21,767 nucleotides of DNA from Alphaproteobacteria bacterium (GTDB lineage Bacteria > Pseudomonadota > Alphaproteobacteria > JAJTHO01): contig JAJTHO010000063.1 in assembly GCA_021297975.1 (NCBI GenBank), forward strand, positions 1-21,767, in the 5' to 3' direction. The position numbers and the translations under genes were made by a program. Each line of letters begins with the position of its first letter. Position 1 is the first letter of the stretch. Under the pieces are notes generated by a model that ran no database searches, was not told the DNA's origin, and saw only the letters and a program-made list of their open reading frames with translations. This document shows positions 6,865 to 14,040 of this stretch, in pieces.

Positions 6865-7572
6865 ATGCTCCACCGTGCGGCCGCAACACGCGGCCTTACC
6901 AAAATTGACTGGCTAACGTCCTACCACACCTTTTCTTTCGGCGATTATCAGGATGCGAATTGGCGGCGGTTTAATAATTTTCGCGTGCTGAATGATGATT
7001 ACATCACCCCCGGCAGCGGCTTTCCCACCCATGGCCACCAGGATATGGAGATTATCACGCTGGTGCTCAGCGGCGGCCTTGCCCACCGCGATTCCACAGG
7101 CGGGGAGGGGGTTATCCTGCCCGGTGAAGTGCAGGTGATGACGGCGGGAACCGGCATTCGCCACAGTGAGTTTAACGCATCCACCGAGGCGCCCGGTCAT
7201 TTTCTGCAATTGTGGGTCTTTCCAAAGGAAAAAGGGCTAACGCCGTCGTATCGCAATTGGGACGGCAATTTTCTAACGAAGGGTGAGGCGGGCGTGTGGC
7301 AACTGGCCGCGAGTGTTGACGGCGAAGCGGGCAGCGTGGCGCTCAATGCCGCCGCCGCTATTCGCGTTGCGCGGTTAAGCGCGGGGCAGGAAGTGCCGCT
7401 CAAGATTGCCAGCCCCGGCACGTGGTTGCATGTTGCCAGCGGCGCGGTATCGGTGGGCGCAGCGCGGCTTACGGCGGGCGATGGCGTGGGGCTTATTCCC
7501 GGCAATATCGCGGATAGTGTTAAGGCGGTTGAGGACAGCATCGTGCTTGCGGTGGATACACTGGGGGCGTAG
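6865..7572 (+). CDS. Pirin family protein (YhhW-like, bicupin)
   Basis: This is a 235-residue bicupin of the pirin family; some members, such as E. coli YhhW, have quercetin 2,3-dioxygenase activity in vitro. The N-terminal cupin has the expected metal ligands: His56 and His58 in T-H-G-H-Q-D-M-E-I, His100 and Glu102 in G-T-G-I-R-H-S-E-F-N. The motif HTFSFGDY near the start is typical. The C-terminal cupin is more degenerate, as usual in the family. AGAGAAAGAG precedes the start. The physiological substrate of most pirins is unknown and nothing nearby suggests one. Confidence 0.93.
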   Translation: MLHRAAATRGLTKIDWLTSYHTFSFGDYQDANWRRFNNFRVLNDDYITPGSGFPTHGHQDMEIITLVLSGGLAHRDSTGGEGVILPGEVQVMTAGTGIRHSEFNASTEAPGHFLQLWVFPKEKGLTPSYRNWDGNFLTKGEAGVWQLAASVDGEAGSVALNAAAAIRVARLSAGQEVPLKIASPGTWLHVASGAVSVGAARLTAGDGVGLIPGNIADSVKAVEDSIVLAVDTLGA

Positions 7573-7611
7573 GCGTTTTCGCGGTTATTGCACCATTGTC
7601 TTCAAACGGCA

Positions 7612-7917
7612 TTAACGCTCTTTGTTGTCCTTCTTAGCCTTATTTTGCAAATACGCCTCACGTATGGCTTTCATTTCTTCGTCTGTTGGGAGTGGTGGTG
7701 GAGCGAGCACAACAATAAGCTCCTTCCTAGCTATTTTATCTAGAAGGGTTGGTATGTGTCCTTTTCCCGCGTATAAGCAACCATAGCTGACCGCTGTTCT
7801 AGTCAGTATTTCTTTGGTTTCAGAGCTCATTCTCATGGCTACTGTATCATTGTTTAGTCTAGGTCTTTTCCCGCGTCCCTCATTAAGGCCTTCAAGATTA
7901 GGATTATGATTTGCCAT
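7612..7917 (-). CDS. Small hypothetical protein, possibly ribbon-helix-helix-like
   Basis: This is a 101-residue basic protein. I chose the ATG at 7917 because AAGGAAA precedes it; the frame stays open upstream to 7968 but those residues look random. The middle segment (TVAMRMSSETKEILTRTAV, then KGHIPTLLDKIARKELIV) has the strand-helix-helix rhythm of small RHH-type or plasmid-associated DNA-binding proteins. That resemblance is weak. The C-terminus is Pro-rich and then highly charged, ending in a Lys-rich tail. It is convergent with the pirin gene and divergent from rmlA. No function can be assigned. Confidence 0.6.
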   Translation of the reverse strand: MANHNPNLEGLNEGRGKRPRLNNDTVAMRMSSETKEILTRTAVSYGCLYAGKGHIPTLLDKIARKELIVVLAPPPLPTDEEMKAIREAYLQNKAKKDNKER

Positions 7918-8024
7918 AAAATTTCCTTGAGTCTGCGTTGCATTGATAATACATGAAATGCATATCATAAAAGATACTAATTATATATGTTGCCGCGCAC
8001 ATATTACGCGATATCACTTACGCC

Positions 8025-8903
8025 ATGAACACACCCTATAAAGGCATTGTCCTCGCTGGCGGCTCTGGAACACGGCTTTATCCTATAACCCAAGGCGTCT
8101 CAAAACAGCTCTTACCGGTTTATGATAAGCCGATGATTTATTATCCTATTTCCACGCTGATGCTGGCGGGGATACAGGATATCCTGCTGATAACAACGCC
8201 CGATGATAAGCCCGCGTTTCAGCGGCTTTTGGGCGACGGCAGCCGTTTTGGCGTGCGCTTTCAATATGTGGTACAGCCGTCTCCCGACGGCTTGGCGCAG
8301 GCCTTTATCCTAGGTGAAAAATTTCTCGAAGATAGCCCCGCAGCCCTGGTTTTGGGCGATAACATTTTTTATTCCGAAGGGCTCACCGGGCGGCTCTATG
8401 CCGCAACGCGGCGGGCGAACCGGGGCGCAACGATTTTTGGGGCGCTGGTGCGCGATCCCGAACGTTTCGGGGTGCTGGGGTTTGATGCGGCGGGTAAGGT
8501 TATCTCCATTGAGGAAAAACCTGAGAAACCGGCCTCAAACTATGCCGTTACGGGGCTGTATTTTTATGATCACACCGTGGTGGACAAGGCGAAAAAACTA
8601 AAGCCCTCCAAACGCGGTGAGCTGGAAATAACCGATTTAAACCGGCTGTATTTAGAGGAAGACGCGCTGTATGTGGAAAAAATGGGGCGCGGCTTTGCTT
8701 GGTTTGACAGCGGCACCTTCCGCAGCCTCTCTGAATCCTCGAATTTTGTGCAAACGATTCAAGGGCAAATGGGACAGCACATCGCGTGCTTGGAAGAAAT
8801 TGCGTATCGTCAGGGCTGGTTAACACCCGAACAAATAGCCGCTGCGGCAAAGCTGTATAGCAAAACCAGTTACGGCCAGTATATCGAAAGGCTGATTAGT
8901 TGA
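8025..8903 (+). CDS. rmlA: Glucose-1-phosphate thymidylyltransferase RmlA
   Basis: RmlA makes dTDP-glucose from dTTP and glucose 1-phosphate, the first step to dTDP-rhamnose and other deoxysugars of surface polysaccharides. The 292-residue protein has the usual length. It has the nucleotide-binding signature GIVLAGGSGTRLYP (about 7-20), the substrate block SKQLLPVYDKPMIYYP, the metal-site motif L-G-D-N-I-F-Y near residue 112, and E-E-K-P-E-K-P. The C-terminal part keeps RGFAWFDSGTF. No clear Shine-Dalgarno precedes the ATG. rmlB, rmlC and rmlD are not adjacent, so the pathway genes must be elsewhere if present. It shares a theme with the sugar transferase at 4890 but is separated from it by ctrA and unrelated genes. 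Confidence 0.96.
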   Translation: MNTPYKGIVLAGGSGTRLYPITQGVSKQLLPVYDKPMIYYPISTLMLAGIQDILLITTPDDKPAFQRLLGDGSRFGVRFQYVVQPSPDGLAQAFILGEKFLEDSPAALVLGDNIFYSEGLTGRLYAATRRANRGATIFGALVRDPERFGVLGFDAAGKVISIEEKPEKPASNYAVTGLYFYDHTVVDKAKKLKPSKRGELEITDLNRLYLEEDALYVEKMGRGFAWFDSGTFRSLSESSNFVQTIQGQMGQHIACLEEIAYRQGWLTPEQIAAAAKLYSKTSYGQYIERLIS

Positions 8904-9047
8904 GATTGTTATGTGTAATAATTTTATGCGCACGCTAGTTGTAAACTTTCTATAATGTGCTTTTTACTTGCATATGCTGTTTTGATTGATTAGCTGTTTC
9001 TTTTGTAAATTCAGTACAATAAATTATTAATATCGGAGGGTCGAAAA

Positions 9048-9395
9048 ATGAGTAGAACTAAAGCGCGAACATTTATGGTATTCGTATTTTTAGTCCTTTC
9101 AGCTTGCGCGAGCATTGATGTGACAAAAACTTCTTCATCTATTTATGATGCGACCGATCCAAATACAGTTGAAATTTTAAAAACCAAACCGGATTATAAA
9201 TATGAAGAGCTTGGAACCCTAACGGTCACGGGTTTTGGTTCTGATCAAACAGCTAAAATGTATAATTCAATGCGTGCAAAAGCTGCTCCCTTAGGCGCTA
9301 CTGCGGTGATAATTACGGATGAAGGTCTTGTTCCTAAAGCCTTCGGCTCTTATGACCGTTGGGGATCTGCGGTTGCTGTTCGGCGTATAAAATAA
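9048..9395 (+). CDS. Small lipoprotein
   Basis: This is a 115-residue protein with a lipoprotein signal: a basic start, a hydrophobic core VFVFLVLSAC, and lipobox L-S-A-C with Cys20. A strong CGGAGGG precedes the ATG. The mature part reads as a small alpha/beta domain (YEELGTLTVTGFG, then RAKAAPLGATAVIITDEG). This pattern of a strand followed by a helix ending in G-A-x-A-V-I is reminiscent of RcsF/DUF4156-like lipoproteins, but I am not confident in that family. The Asp after the cysteine is absent (C-A-S), so outer-membrane sorting is more likely than retention. Its 3' end overlaps a possible antisense mini-ORF. Confidence 0.8.
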   Translation: MSRTKARTFMVFVFLVLSACASIDVTKTSSSIYDATDPNTVEILKTKPDYKYEELGTLTVTGFGSDQTAKMYNSMRAKAAPLGATAVIITDEGLVPKAFGSYDRWGSAVAVRRIK

Positions 9396-9513
9396 GTATC
9401 CAAATGAAACGTGTATATATACGTAAACCAGGTAACGCCAAACTAACTTTTGGATATATCGCATCATCTAGTGCTTTTAATAACTCTTTCAACGAGCTGT
9501 TTCCATCAATCAT
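9334..9513 (-). CDS. Possible 59-residue ORF, antisense to the lipoprotein 3' end
   Basis: An ATG at 9513 is preceded by AAAAAGGA about ten bases upstream and opens a 59-residue frame. The first 38 or so residues (beginning MIDGNSSLKELLKALDDAIY) lie in otherwise empty DNA and look protein-like. The remainder runs antisense through the lipoprotein gene. It could be a small gene, or the start of a truncated gene reading through into unrelated sequence. I recognise no family. Confidence 0.25.
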   Translation of the reverse strand: MIDGNSSLKELLKALDDAIYPKVSLALPGLRIYTRFIWILILYAEQQPQIPNGHKSRRL

Positions 9514-9962
9514 ACCAACGCATCCTTTTTAATTCTGCGTAATAATATCATATTTTATGCAAAAATCATAATAAATTATTAAATAGGCTTAAATCCCCAG
9601 CCCCGCCGCCGTCAATTTCTCCGGTGAGTAAATCAAGCGGCTGGTTGCGGCGCGATACGCTCTAATCCTAGGCGATGAAATCGGGCGCCATTACATTAGT
9701 TTTAACCGCATCTGGCCTAGGGGAATAGTGTCGCAAGAATGGCGCATAATTCCTCATCGAAAATCATTAATTTAATTATTAAATTGAAATAATATTATAT
9801 ATTATATATAATAGCATTATTTATTATATCAATGGTATTTATCGTGTTGAATCTACGTTTTTATAGTGCGGCACCTTTAAGTCTCCTCTTTGTTGGAGAC
9901 TGGAAACAAGATACCCATCTGCCCGTTTTGCTTTGGATTGTAGAAAAGAAGCACGGTGCATA
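9396..9962. other. Gene-poor intergenic region
   Basis: About 560 bases without a convincing gene. It holds the 5' part of the mini-ORF at 9334-9513; an inverted repeat TATCCAAA (9397-9404) / TTTGGATA (9449-9456); a coding remnant at 9589-9690; an almost pure A/T tract at 9765-9832 that includes the inverted repeat AATTTAA / TTAAATT (9769-9785); and a hairpin AGTCTCC / GGAGACT (9880-9901). Confidence 0.5.
9589..9690 (-). pseudogene. Possible 3' coding remnant
   Basis: Reading the minus strand, a 33-codon open stretch with no start codon ends at a TAA (9589-9591). It reads ...RAYRAATSRLIYSPEKLTAAGLGI. The composition looks like a real protein C-terminus. Bases 9601-9622 match 10736-10757, inside the 3' end of the pseudouridine synthase gene, at 21 of 22 positions and in the same reading frame (EKLTAAGL against EKLMAAGL). 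The fragment may be the tail of a lost gene. The parent family is not recognisable. Confidence 0.3.
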
Positions 9963-10691
9963 ATGAGCGATCAAAATTGGGCTTCCGACTTTATTGTTGG
10001 ATTTGTGGTGTGGCTGAAGAAAACAGCCGATGCTATAGCCTTAGAATGGGTACGACATGATGCAGAAAAAAAGCAAGCGCTGGCAGCTATAAAATATGCT
10101 CGGCTAGCGCAACAGGCTGAAGACATAAGTGCAATTGCCCAACAACAAGCAAGAGTATTAAAAGAAGAAAGAGCGTCGCTGCGGGTTCAGCAAGACCTAC
10201 TTGAAGCTAAGCAAGAGGAAGAACGACTGCGTAAAGAGGCGGAGGCATTAGAGGAAAAAAAAGGAACGGCTAAAAGCAAGCCCGCGTCCGCAAATCCTAC
10301 TCAGAAACCGCCGAATAAAAGCCAACCAGAGAAAGCGCATCCTTTGGTTGGTTGGGTAGCCGCCATCACTGTGCTAGGCGTCGGTGGATGGGGATTTCAT
10401 TATCTTTTGACAAAAAGCATTATGGATATTGGGGCTAGAAAGCAATTTGACTATGAACGCTCCAAAATAGAACAAAGTCTTCTTCGAAAGGGGACGCCTT
10501 TGCAAGTCTTAGAAAGTGAGTGTGATTATGGCGAAAAGCCCACAACAAAGAGCATTTTGAACCAAATGCAAAGCACGCCAGCAGTTTGCAATAATACGCT
10601 TCAAAAATATGGTGATGCATACTATCGGAATGGCGGTAAGCCGACGCAAGAAGCAGCTACGCCCATAAAACAGAAGCCTAATGAGCGATAG
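9963..10691 (+). CDS. Coiled-coil single-pass membrane protein of unknown function
   Basis: With ATG 9963 the protein has 242 residues; a TTG at 9933 in the same frame would add ten. Residues of about 35-105 are strongly charged, with Ala/Gln/Glu/Arg heptads (such as EEERLRKEAEALEEKK) typical of a long coiled coil. A Lys/Pro/Ser-rich linker follows, then one transmembrane segment (WVAAITVLGVGGWGFHYLL, about 131-149). A C-terminal domain of about 90 residues contains two cysteines (CDY and VCNN). If the N-terminus is cytoplasmic, the Cys-containing domain would be periplasmic. The gene stands alone between the gene-poor region and the convergent pseudouridine synthase gene, only 8 bases away. 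I recognise no family. Confidence 0.7.
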   Translation: MSDQNWASDFIVGFVVWLKKTADAIALEWVRHDAEKKQALAAIKYARLAQQAEDISAIAQQQARVLKEERASLRVQQDLLEAKQEEERLRKEAEALEEKKGTAKSKPASANPTQKPPNKSQPEKAHPLVGWVAAITVLGVGGWGFHYLLTKSIMDIGARKQFDYERSKIEQSLLRKGTPLQVLESECDYGEKPTTKSILNQMQSTPAVCNNTLQKYGDAYYRNGGKPTQEAATPIKQKPNER

Positions 10692-10699
10692 GTTTCCTA

Positions 10700-11398
10700 T
10701 CAGGGGCTGTCATTCGTATAAAACGCAGCATCCAACCCCGCCGCCATCAATTTCTCCTGAAAAACCCCCGGCAGCGGCGCGTTCACCACCACCACCGGCT
10801 TCTTCTCATAAATCGGAATACTGACCGATTCGGCATGAAGCAAAAAACCCTCGCCCCCCGCCGGGTTATACGCCCGGTCTCCCCATAATGGGCAACCAAT
10901 CGAGGCCAGATGCACCCGTATCTGATGCGTCCGCCCGGTCAGCGGAAAACAGCGCAGCAGCGACAGGCCGCCCGCCGTGCTCAACAGCTCATAGCGCGTT
11001 TTCGATTCCTGGCCGTCCGGGTGGGTCTCCATCCACCATTTATCCTTGCGGGTGGATTGCTTGCGCAGCGGTTTATCGATAAGGCCAGCGGCATCCGCCG
11101 GCGTGCCCTCACACAGCGCCAGATACGTTTTGCTGATACCGCCGCTCGCAAAAAGGCGGCCAAGCCGGGCGAGGCCTTGGCGGTGCCGCCCTAAAATCAA
11201 GCAGCCGCTGGTGTCGCGGTCGAGCCGGTGCGCCAGATTCGGTTTTTGCGGCAAGCCAAAACGGATGCTTTCAAAGCCGTCCTCAATGCTTTCCGCACCG
11301 CCGGAGCCGGGGTGCACCGCAACGCCGGACGGTTTATTCAGCACCAGCATCAGCGCATCCCGATACAGCAGCAGGGGTTCAAGGTTCGTGAATGACAT
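10700..11398 (-). CDS. RluA-family pseudouridine synthase
   Basis: This enzyme converts a uridine in rRNA or tRNA to pseudouridine. The 232-residue protein has the RluA-family motifs: NKPSGVAVHPG (about 21-31), the catalytic block A-H-R-L-D-R-D-T-S-G with catalytic Asp at about 60, and RTHQIRVHLASIGCPLWGD. No N-terminal S4 domain is present, so it resembles the short RluA/TruC type rather than RluC or RluD. The target nucleotide cannot be told from the sequence. It is divergent from the ABC permease with a 40-base gap, so their promoters overlap or are very compact. Confidence 0.93.
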   Translation of the reverse strand: MSFTNLEPLLLYRDALMLVLNKPSGVAVHPGSGGAESIEDGFESIRFGLPQKPNLAHRLDRDTSGCLILGRHRQGLARLGRLFASGGISKTYLALCEGTPADAAGLIDKPLRKQSTRKDKWWMETHPDGQESKTRYELLSTAGGLSLLRCFPLTGRTHQIRVHLASIGCPLWGDRAYNPAGGEGFLLHAESVSIPIYEKKPVVVVNAPLPGVFQEKLMAAGLDAAFYTNDSP

Positions 11399-11438
11399 GG
11401 GTAATGACTCTTGTTCGCAGATAGGCTAAAAACAGCGG

Positions 11439-12989
11439 ATGTTTTCTTTCTCACAGATAGGGGCGGCTGCCAAGCGGCGCGTGTGGATGCTGCCGGGGGC
11501 GCTGGTTTTAGCGCTTTTTGTGCTGCCGCTGCTGTATTTAGGCATGGCGGCGTTTGATACCCCGCGCGCGCTGTTTATGCATGTCATGGCTACAACGCTG
11601 CCAGATCAACTAAAAGCGACAACGATGCTGTTGACGCTTGCGGCTTTGTTATCGGCGGTATGGGGCGTGAGCAGCGCGCTGTTGCTGACGCTGACGCCTT
11701 TAGGGCGGGTGCGCTGGCTTTGCGCGTTGCCGCTCTTGCCTTTGGCTTTGCCGGGGTATGTGGCGGCGTATGTGTATGGGGCGGTGTTTCCGGGGGCGAG
11801 TTGGTTGTTTAGCCTGTTTGGCGCGGCGCTGGTTTTGAGTTTTGTGTTGTATCCGTATGTTTTCCTGCTCGTGCGGGCGGCGCTGCTGCGCGATGCGGGG
11901 CGGCTTTTAGAGGCGGCGCAATGCCTTGGCGCGGGGGCAGGGCAGGTGCTGCGCCGTGTGGTGTTGCCGCTGGTGCGGTCTGGATTGCTGGCGGGGATGC
12001 TGCTGGTGATGATGGAGGTTGCGGCGGAATACGGCGCGGTGAGTTATCTGGGCGTGCCGACGCTGGCGGTGGGGATTTTTCGGGCGTGGTATGGCTATCA
12101 GAGCCTCGCGCTGGCGGCGGTACTCGCGCTGATTCTGGTGGTGGTGGCATTTGGCCTGCGCGGGCTAGAGCAGCGATTGTATGGCGCACAGCAGGCCGCA
12201 GCGGGGGGCGGCGCACACGGGGGCTTGAGGCTTGCGTTGCCGCGCTGGCTGCTGGCGTTATGCGGCGTGCTGGCGGTTGTGCCGTTTGTGGGCGGCTTTG
12301 TGCTGCCGGTTGCGGCGCTGCTGCAGCTTTCGCTGCTGGGGCAGCCCGAACCGGGCATGGGGCTTGCGGCGCTGCACAGCGTTATTCTGGCGCTCTTAGG
12401 CGCGGGGATTATAACGGCGCTGGCGCTGCTGGTGCAGGGGATGGGGCGGCTGAGTCAAGGCCGCGTTTATGCTGTTGCGATGAGTGCCGGGCGGCTGGGC
12501 TATGCGCTGCCGGGCGGGGTAGTCGCGATGATGGCACTGGCGCTCTTGCCGCGTGAGGCGCTGTTATCCGGCGGTGTGACGGCGGTGCTTTTGGCGTATA
12601 TCTGGCGGTTTAGCGCCGTTGCCGGGGATGCGATAGGCAGCCAGTATCAACAGATTCGCGGCACGCTGGATGCCGCTGGGCAGACACTCGGCGCGGGGCG
12701 GTGGCGGCTGTTTCGCCGGGTGCATCTGCCGCTGCTTCGGCCGGGGATTGGCGCGGCGGCGGCGCTGGTGTTTTTGGACGTCTTGAAAGAGCTGCCCGCA
12801 ACGCTGGCGCTGCGTCCGGTGGGGTTTGATACCGCGGCTATACAGTTGTATCAGGCGGCGGCGGATGAACGGCTGATGGATGCTGCGCCGCTGGCGCTGC
12901 TGCTGATTGGGGCGGGGCTTTTGTCGGTTGCGCTGCTCTTGTGGTTAGAGCAGCGCGCCGAGCGCAACCAGAGCCGCGCCGGTCGCTAA
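11439..12989 (+). CDS. Iron(III)-type ABC transporter permease, fused two-domain (FbpB/SfuB-like)
   Basis: This is an inner-membrane permease of 516 residues with two fused copies of the binding-protein-dependent transport domain, the layout of FbpB/SfuB/ThiP-type permeases. The two EAA loops that dock the ATPase are visible: EAAQCLGAGAGQVLRRVVLP in the first half and D-A-A-G-Q-T-L-G-A-G-R-W-R-L-F-R-R-V-H-L-P in the second. The segments EYGAVSYLGVPT and LKELPATLALRPVGFDT are characteristic of the iron-transporting members. About a dozen hydrophobic segments can be counted by eye. The ATPase and binding-protein genes are not in the window. The coding sequence looks more GC-rich than its neighbours, partly because of its Ala/Leu/Gly content. 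The Shine-Dalgarno is weak, so the exact start is uncertain. Confidence 0.93.
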   Translation: MFSFSQIGAAAKRRVWMLPGALVLALFVLPLLYLGMAAFDTPRALFMHVMATTLPDQLKATTMLLTLAALLSAVWGVSSALLLTLTPLGRVRWLCALPLLPLALPGYVAAYVYGAVFPGASWLFSLFGAALVLSFVLYPYVFLLVRAALLRDAGRLLEAAQCLGAGAGQVLRRVVLPLVRSGLLAGMLLVMMEVAAEYGAVSYLGVPTLAVGIFRAWYGYQSLALAAVLALILVVVAFGLRGLEQRLYGAQQAAAGGGAHGGLRLALPRWLLALCGVLAVVPFVGGFVLPVAALLQLSLLGQPEPGMGLAALHSVILALLGAGIITALALLVQGMGRLSQGRVYAVAMSAGRLGYALPGGVVAMMALALLPREALLSGGVTAVLLAYIWRFSAVAGDAIGSQYQQIRGTLDAAGQTLGAGRWRLFRRVHLPLLRPGIGAAAALVFLDVLKELPATLALRPVGFDTAAIQLYQAAADERLMDAAPLALLLIGAGLLSVALLLWLEQRAERNQSRAGR

Positions 12990-13193
12990 ACCACAAAGAA
13001 AGCTGCGCCAATCCAGCGATGTTTTCGTTGCGGCGGGGTTTGAGGTGGCAGCGGGGCGCTTGACCAGAATCTTCACCGGGCGCAGCTCACCCGTGTGCGG
13101 CGCTTCGCGATAGCCGACAATTTCGATTTCCTCAACCCCGCGCGCGGGAAAGGCGGGGGGGAGGAGAGGGGTGAGGGGGATGGCATGCGGCAT
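12945..13193 (-). CDS. Small tail-anchored protein of unknown function
   Basis: An 82-residue reading from ATG 13193; an ATG at 13223 would add ten residues and neither has a good Shine-Dalgarno. The centre has the strand-like segment GVEEIEIVGYREAPHTGE followed by LRPVKILVKRP. A Ser/Thr/Ala linker and a single hydrophobic stretch (FLCGLATGAALVALGALL) close the protein, suggesting a C-terminal membrane anchor. Its 3' end overlaps the end of the convergent permease gene by 45 bases, which is unusual. It follows the 13246-13830 gene on the same strand by 52 bases, so the two could form an operon. No family recognised. Confidence 0.5.
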   Translation of the reverse strand: MPHAIPLTPLLPPAFPARGVEEIEIVGYREAPHTGELRPVKILVKRPAATSNPAATKTSLDWRSFLCGLATGAALVALGALL

Positions 13194-13245
13194 GGGGGTA
13201 TTATTAGTGTAATAATTGCGCATTACAATTAAAAAGTGTATTCGC

Positions 13246-13830
13246 CTAGCGGCTGTTGCTAAAGTCAATCGGCGGCGCGGCTTGTGGTGCAGGCGCAGCC
13301 ATGCGGGCGATGTTGTTGAAATTCGCCCAAGCGGCGCTGCTGTTGCCGCCTCCTTGGCGCGCGGATAGCAGCGGTTTGAAACCTTCTTTTTCCCAAGTGA
13401 AAGGATTTTTTGGGTCAGGTACAATTGCGCTAACAGCTTTTGCGCCTATCTCCCCTAATACAACCATACTCTCACGGGCTACCTGATACGTCCCCTGCCA
13501 CAGTGCCCCAACGGGCTGTGCGGCATAGCCAGCTGCTTCCAAGGGCGCTTGCGCTATTAACTTACTGGTAGAAAGAACCGCACTCGTGGTTTGTTGCTTT
13601 ACCTGCAGGGACGTTTGCGCCGCTGAACCCGCTAGGTTGCCTAGGTTTAGCGCCGTGTTGTTGAGTAGTGTTGCTGCGCTTGCGGTTGTGGGCAGGATGG
13701 CCGATACGGCCAAACTGGTTGCTGTAAACAGCCTTAAACCGCCCCCAAGCGAGCTTTGCAGCCCCTTTAAGCCGCTCGTCGCTCCTTTGGTAAGAGCCTC
13801 TAGTAATGCAGAAAAAAGGCCTAACATCAC
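13246..13830 (-). CDS. Hypothetical Ala/Ser-rich protein, possibly exported
   Basis: A 194-residue protein starting at GTG 13830, with CAGG six to seven bases upstream; the next codon is ATG at 13827. Residues of about 32-52 form a hydrophobic stretch ending T-T-A-S-A, which could be a signal peptide behind an unusually long N-region, or a membrane segment. The rest is rich in Ala, Ser, Thr and Gln, with an amphipathic central part and a Pro/Ala tail. It has no cysteine and no recognised motif. A 107-base palindromic repeat begins 23 bases upstream of the start. Confidence 0.6.
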   Translation of the reverse strand: MMLGLFSALLEALTKGATSGLKGLQSSLGGGLRLFTATSLAVSAILPTTASAATLLNNTALNLGNLAGSAAQTSLQVKQQTTSAVLSTSKLIAQAPLEAAGYAAQPVGALWQGTYQVARESMVVLGEIGAKAVSAIVPDPKNPFTWEKEGFKPLLSARQGGGNSSAAWANFNNIARMAAPAPQAAPPIDFSNSR

Positions 13831-13853
13831 GCTGTACCTGAAAAAAGAAGGTT

Positions 13854-13960
13854 GTCATATCGAGCGCAGCAAGGCAGCGCCTTGCGAAGTCGAGATATCT
13901 CCTTGTATCCTAGAGAAGATCCCTCCACGCAGCCGCTGAAGCGGCTTTGGTCGGGATGAC
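13854..13960. repeat. Composite palindromic repeat, MITE/RPE-like
   Basis: This 107-base element begins GTCATATCGAGCG and ends CGGGATGAC, so its termini are imperfect inverted repeats (GTCATATCGA against GTCATCCCGA read from the other end). Inside are two perfect hairpins: GCAAGGC-AGC-GCCTTGC (13869-13885) and AGCCGC-TGAA-GCGGCT (13931-13946). The inner borders also mirror each other: AGATATCTCC on the left, GGGATCTTCTC from the right. Elements beginning GTCATxxCGAGCGxAGCGAxxxATCTC are common dispersed palindromes in many bacterial genomes, including Rickettsia-type palindromic elements. It is non-coding here. Confidence 0.7.
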
Positions 13961-13989
13961 GCATTTCTTTTATTACGTACATAGCTGAC

Positions 13990-14007
13990 ATCGTAAAGTT
14001 TTACGAT
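13990..14007. other. Short perfect hairpin downstream of ptsN
   Basis: ATCGTAA-AGTT-TTACGAT is a 7-pair perfect stem with a 4-base loop, located 34 bases past the ptsN stop. On the minus strand no T-run follows the stem, so it is only a weak candidate for the ptsN terminator. Confidence 0.35.
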
Positions 14008-14040
14008 AAAATTACAAATTACGCAAGATATTTAATAAAA

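Noticed and set aside
11809..12556. Several long ORFs antisense or out of frame in the permease gene
   Set aside because: Shadows caused by the high GC and Ala/Leu/Gly content of the permease; peptides are Pro/Arg/Ala-rich with no motifs.
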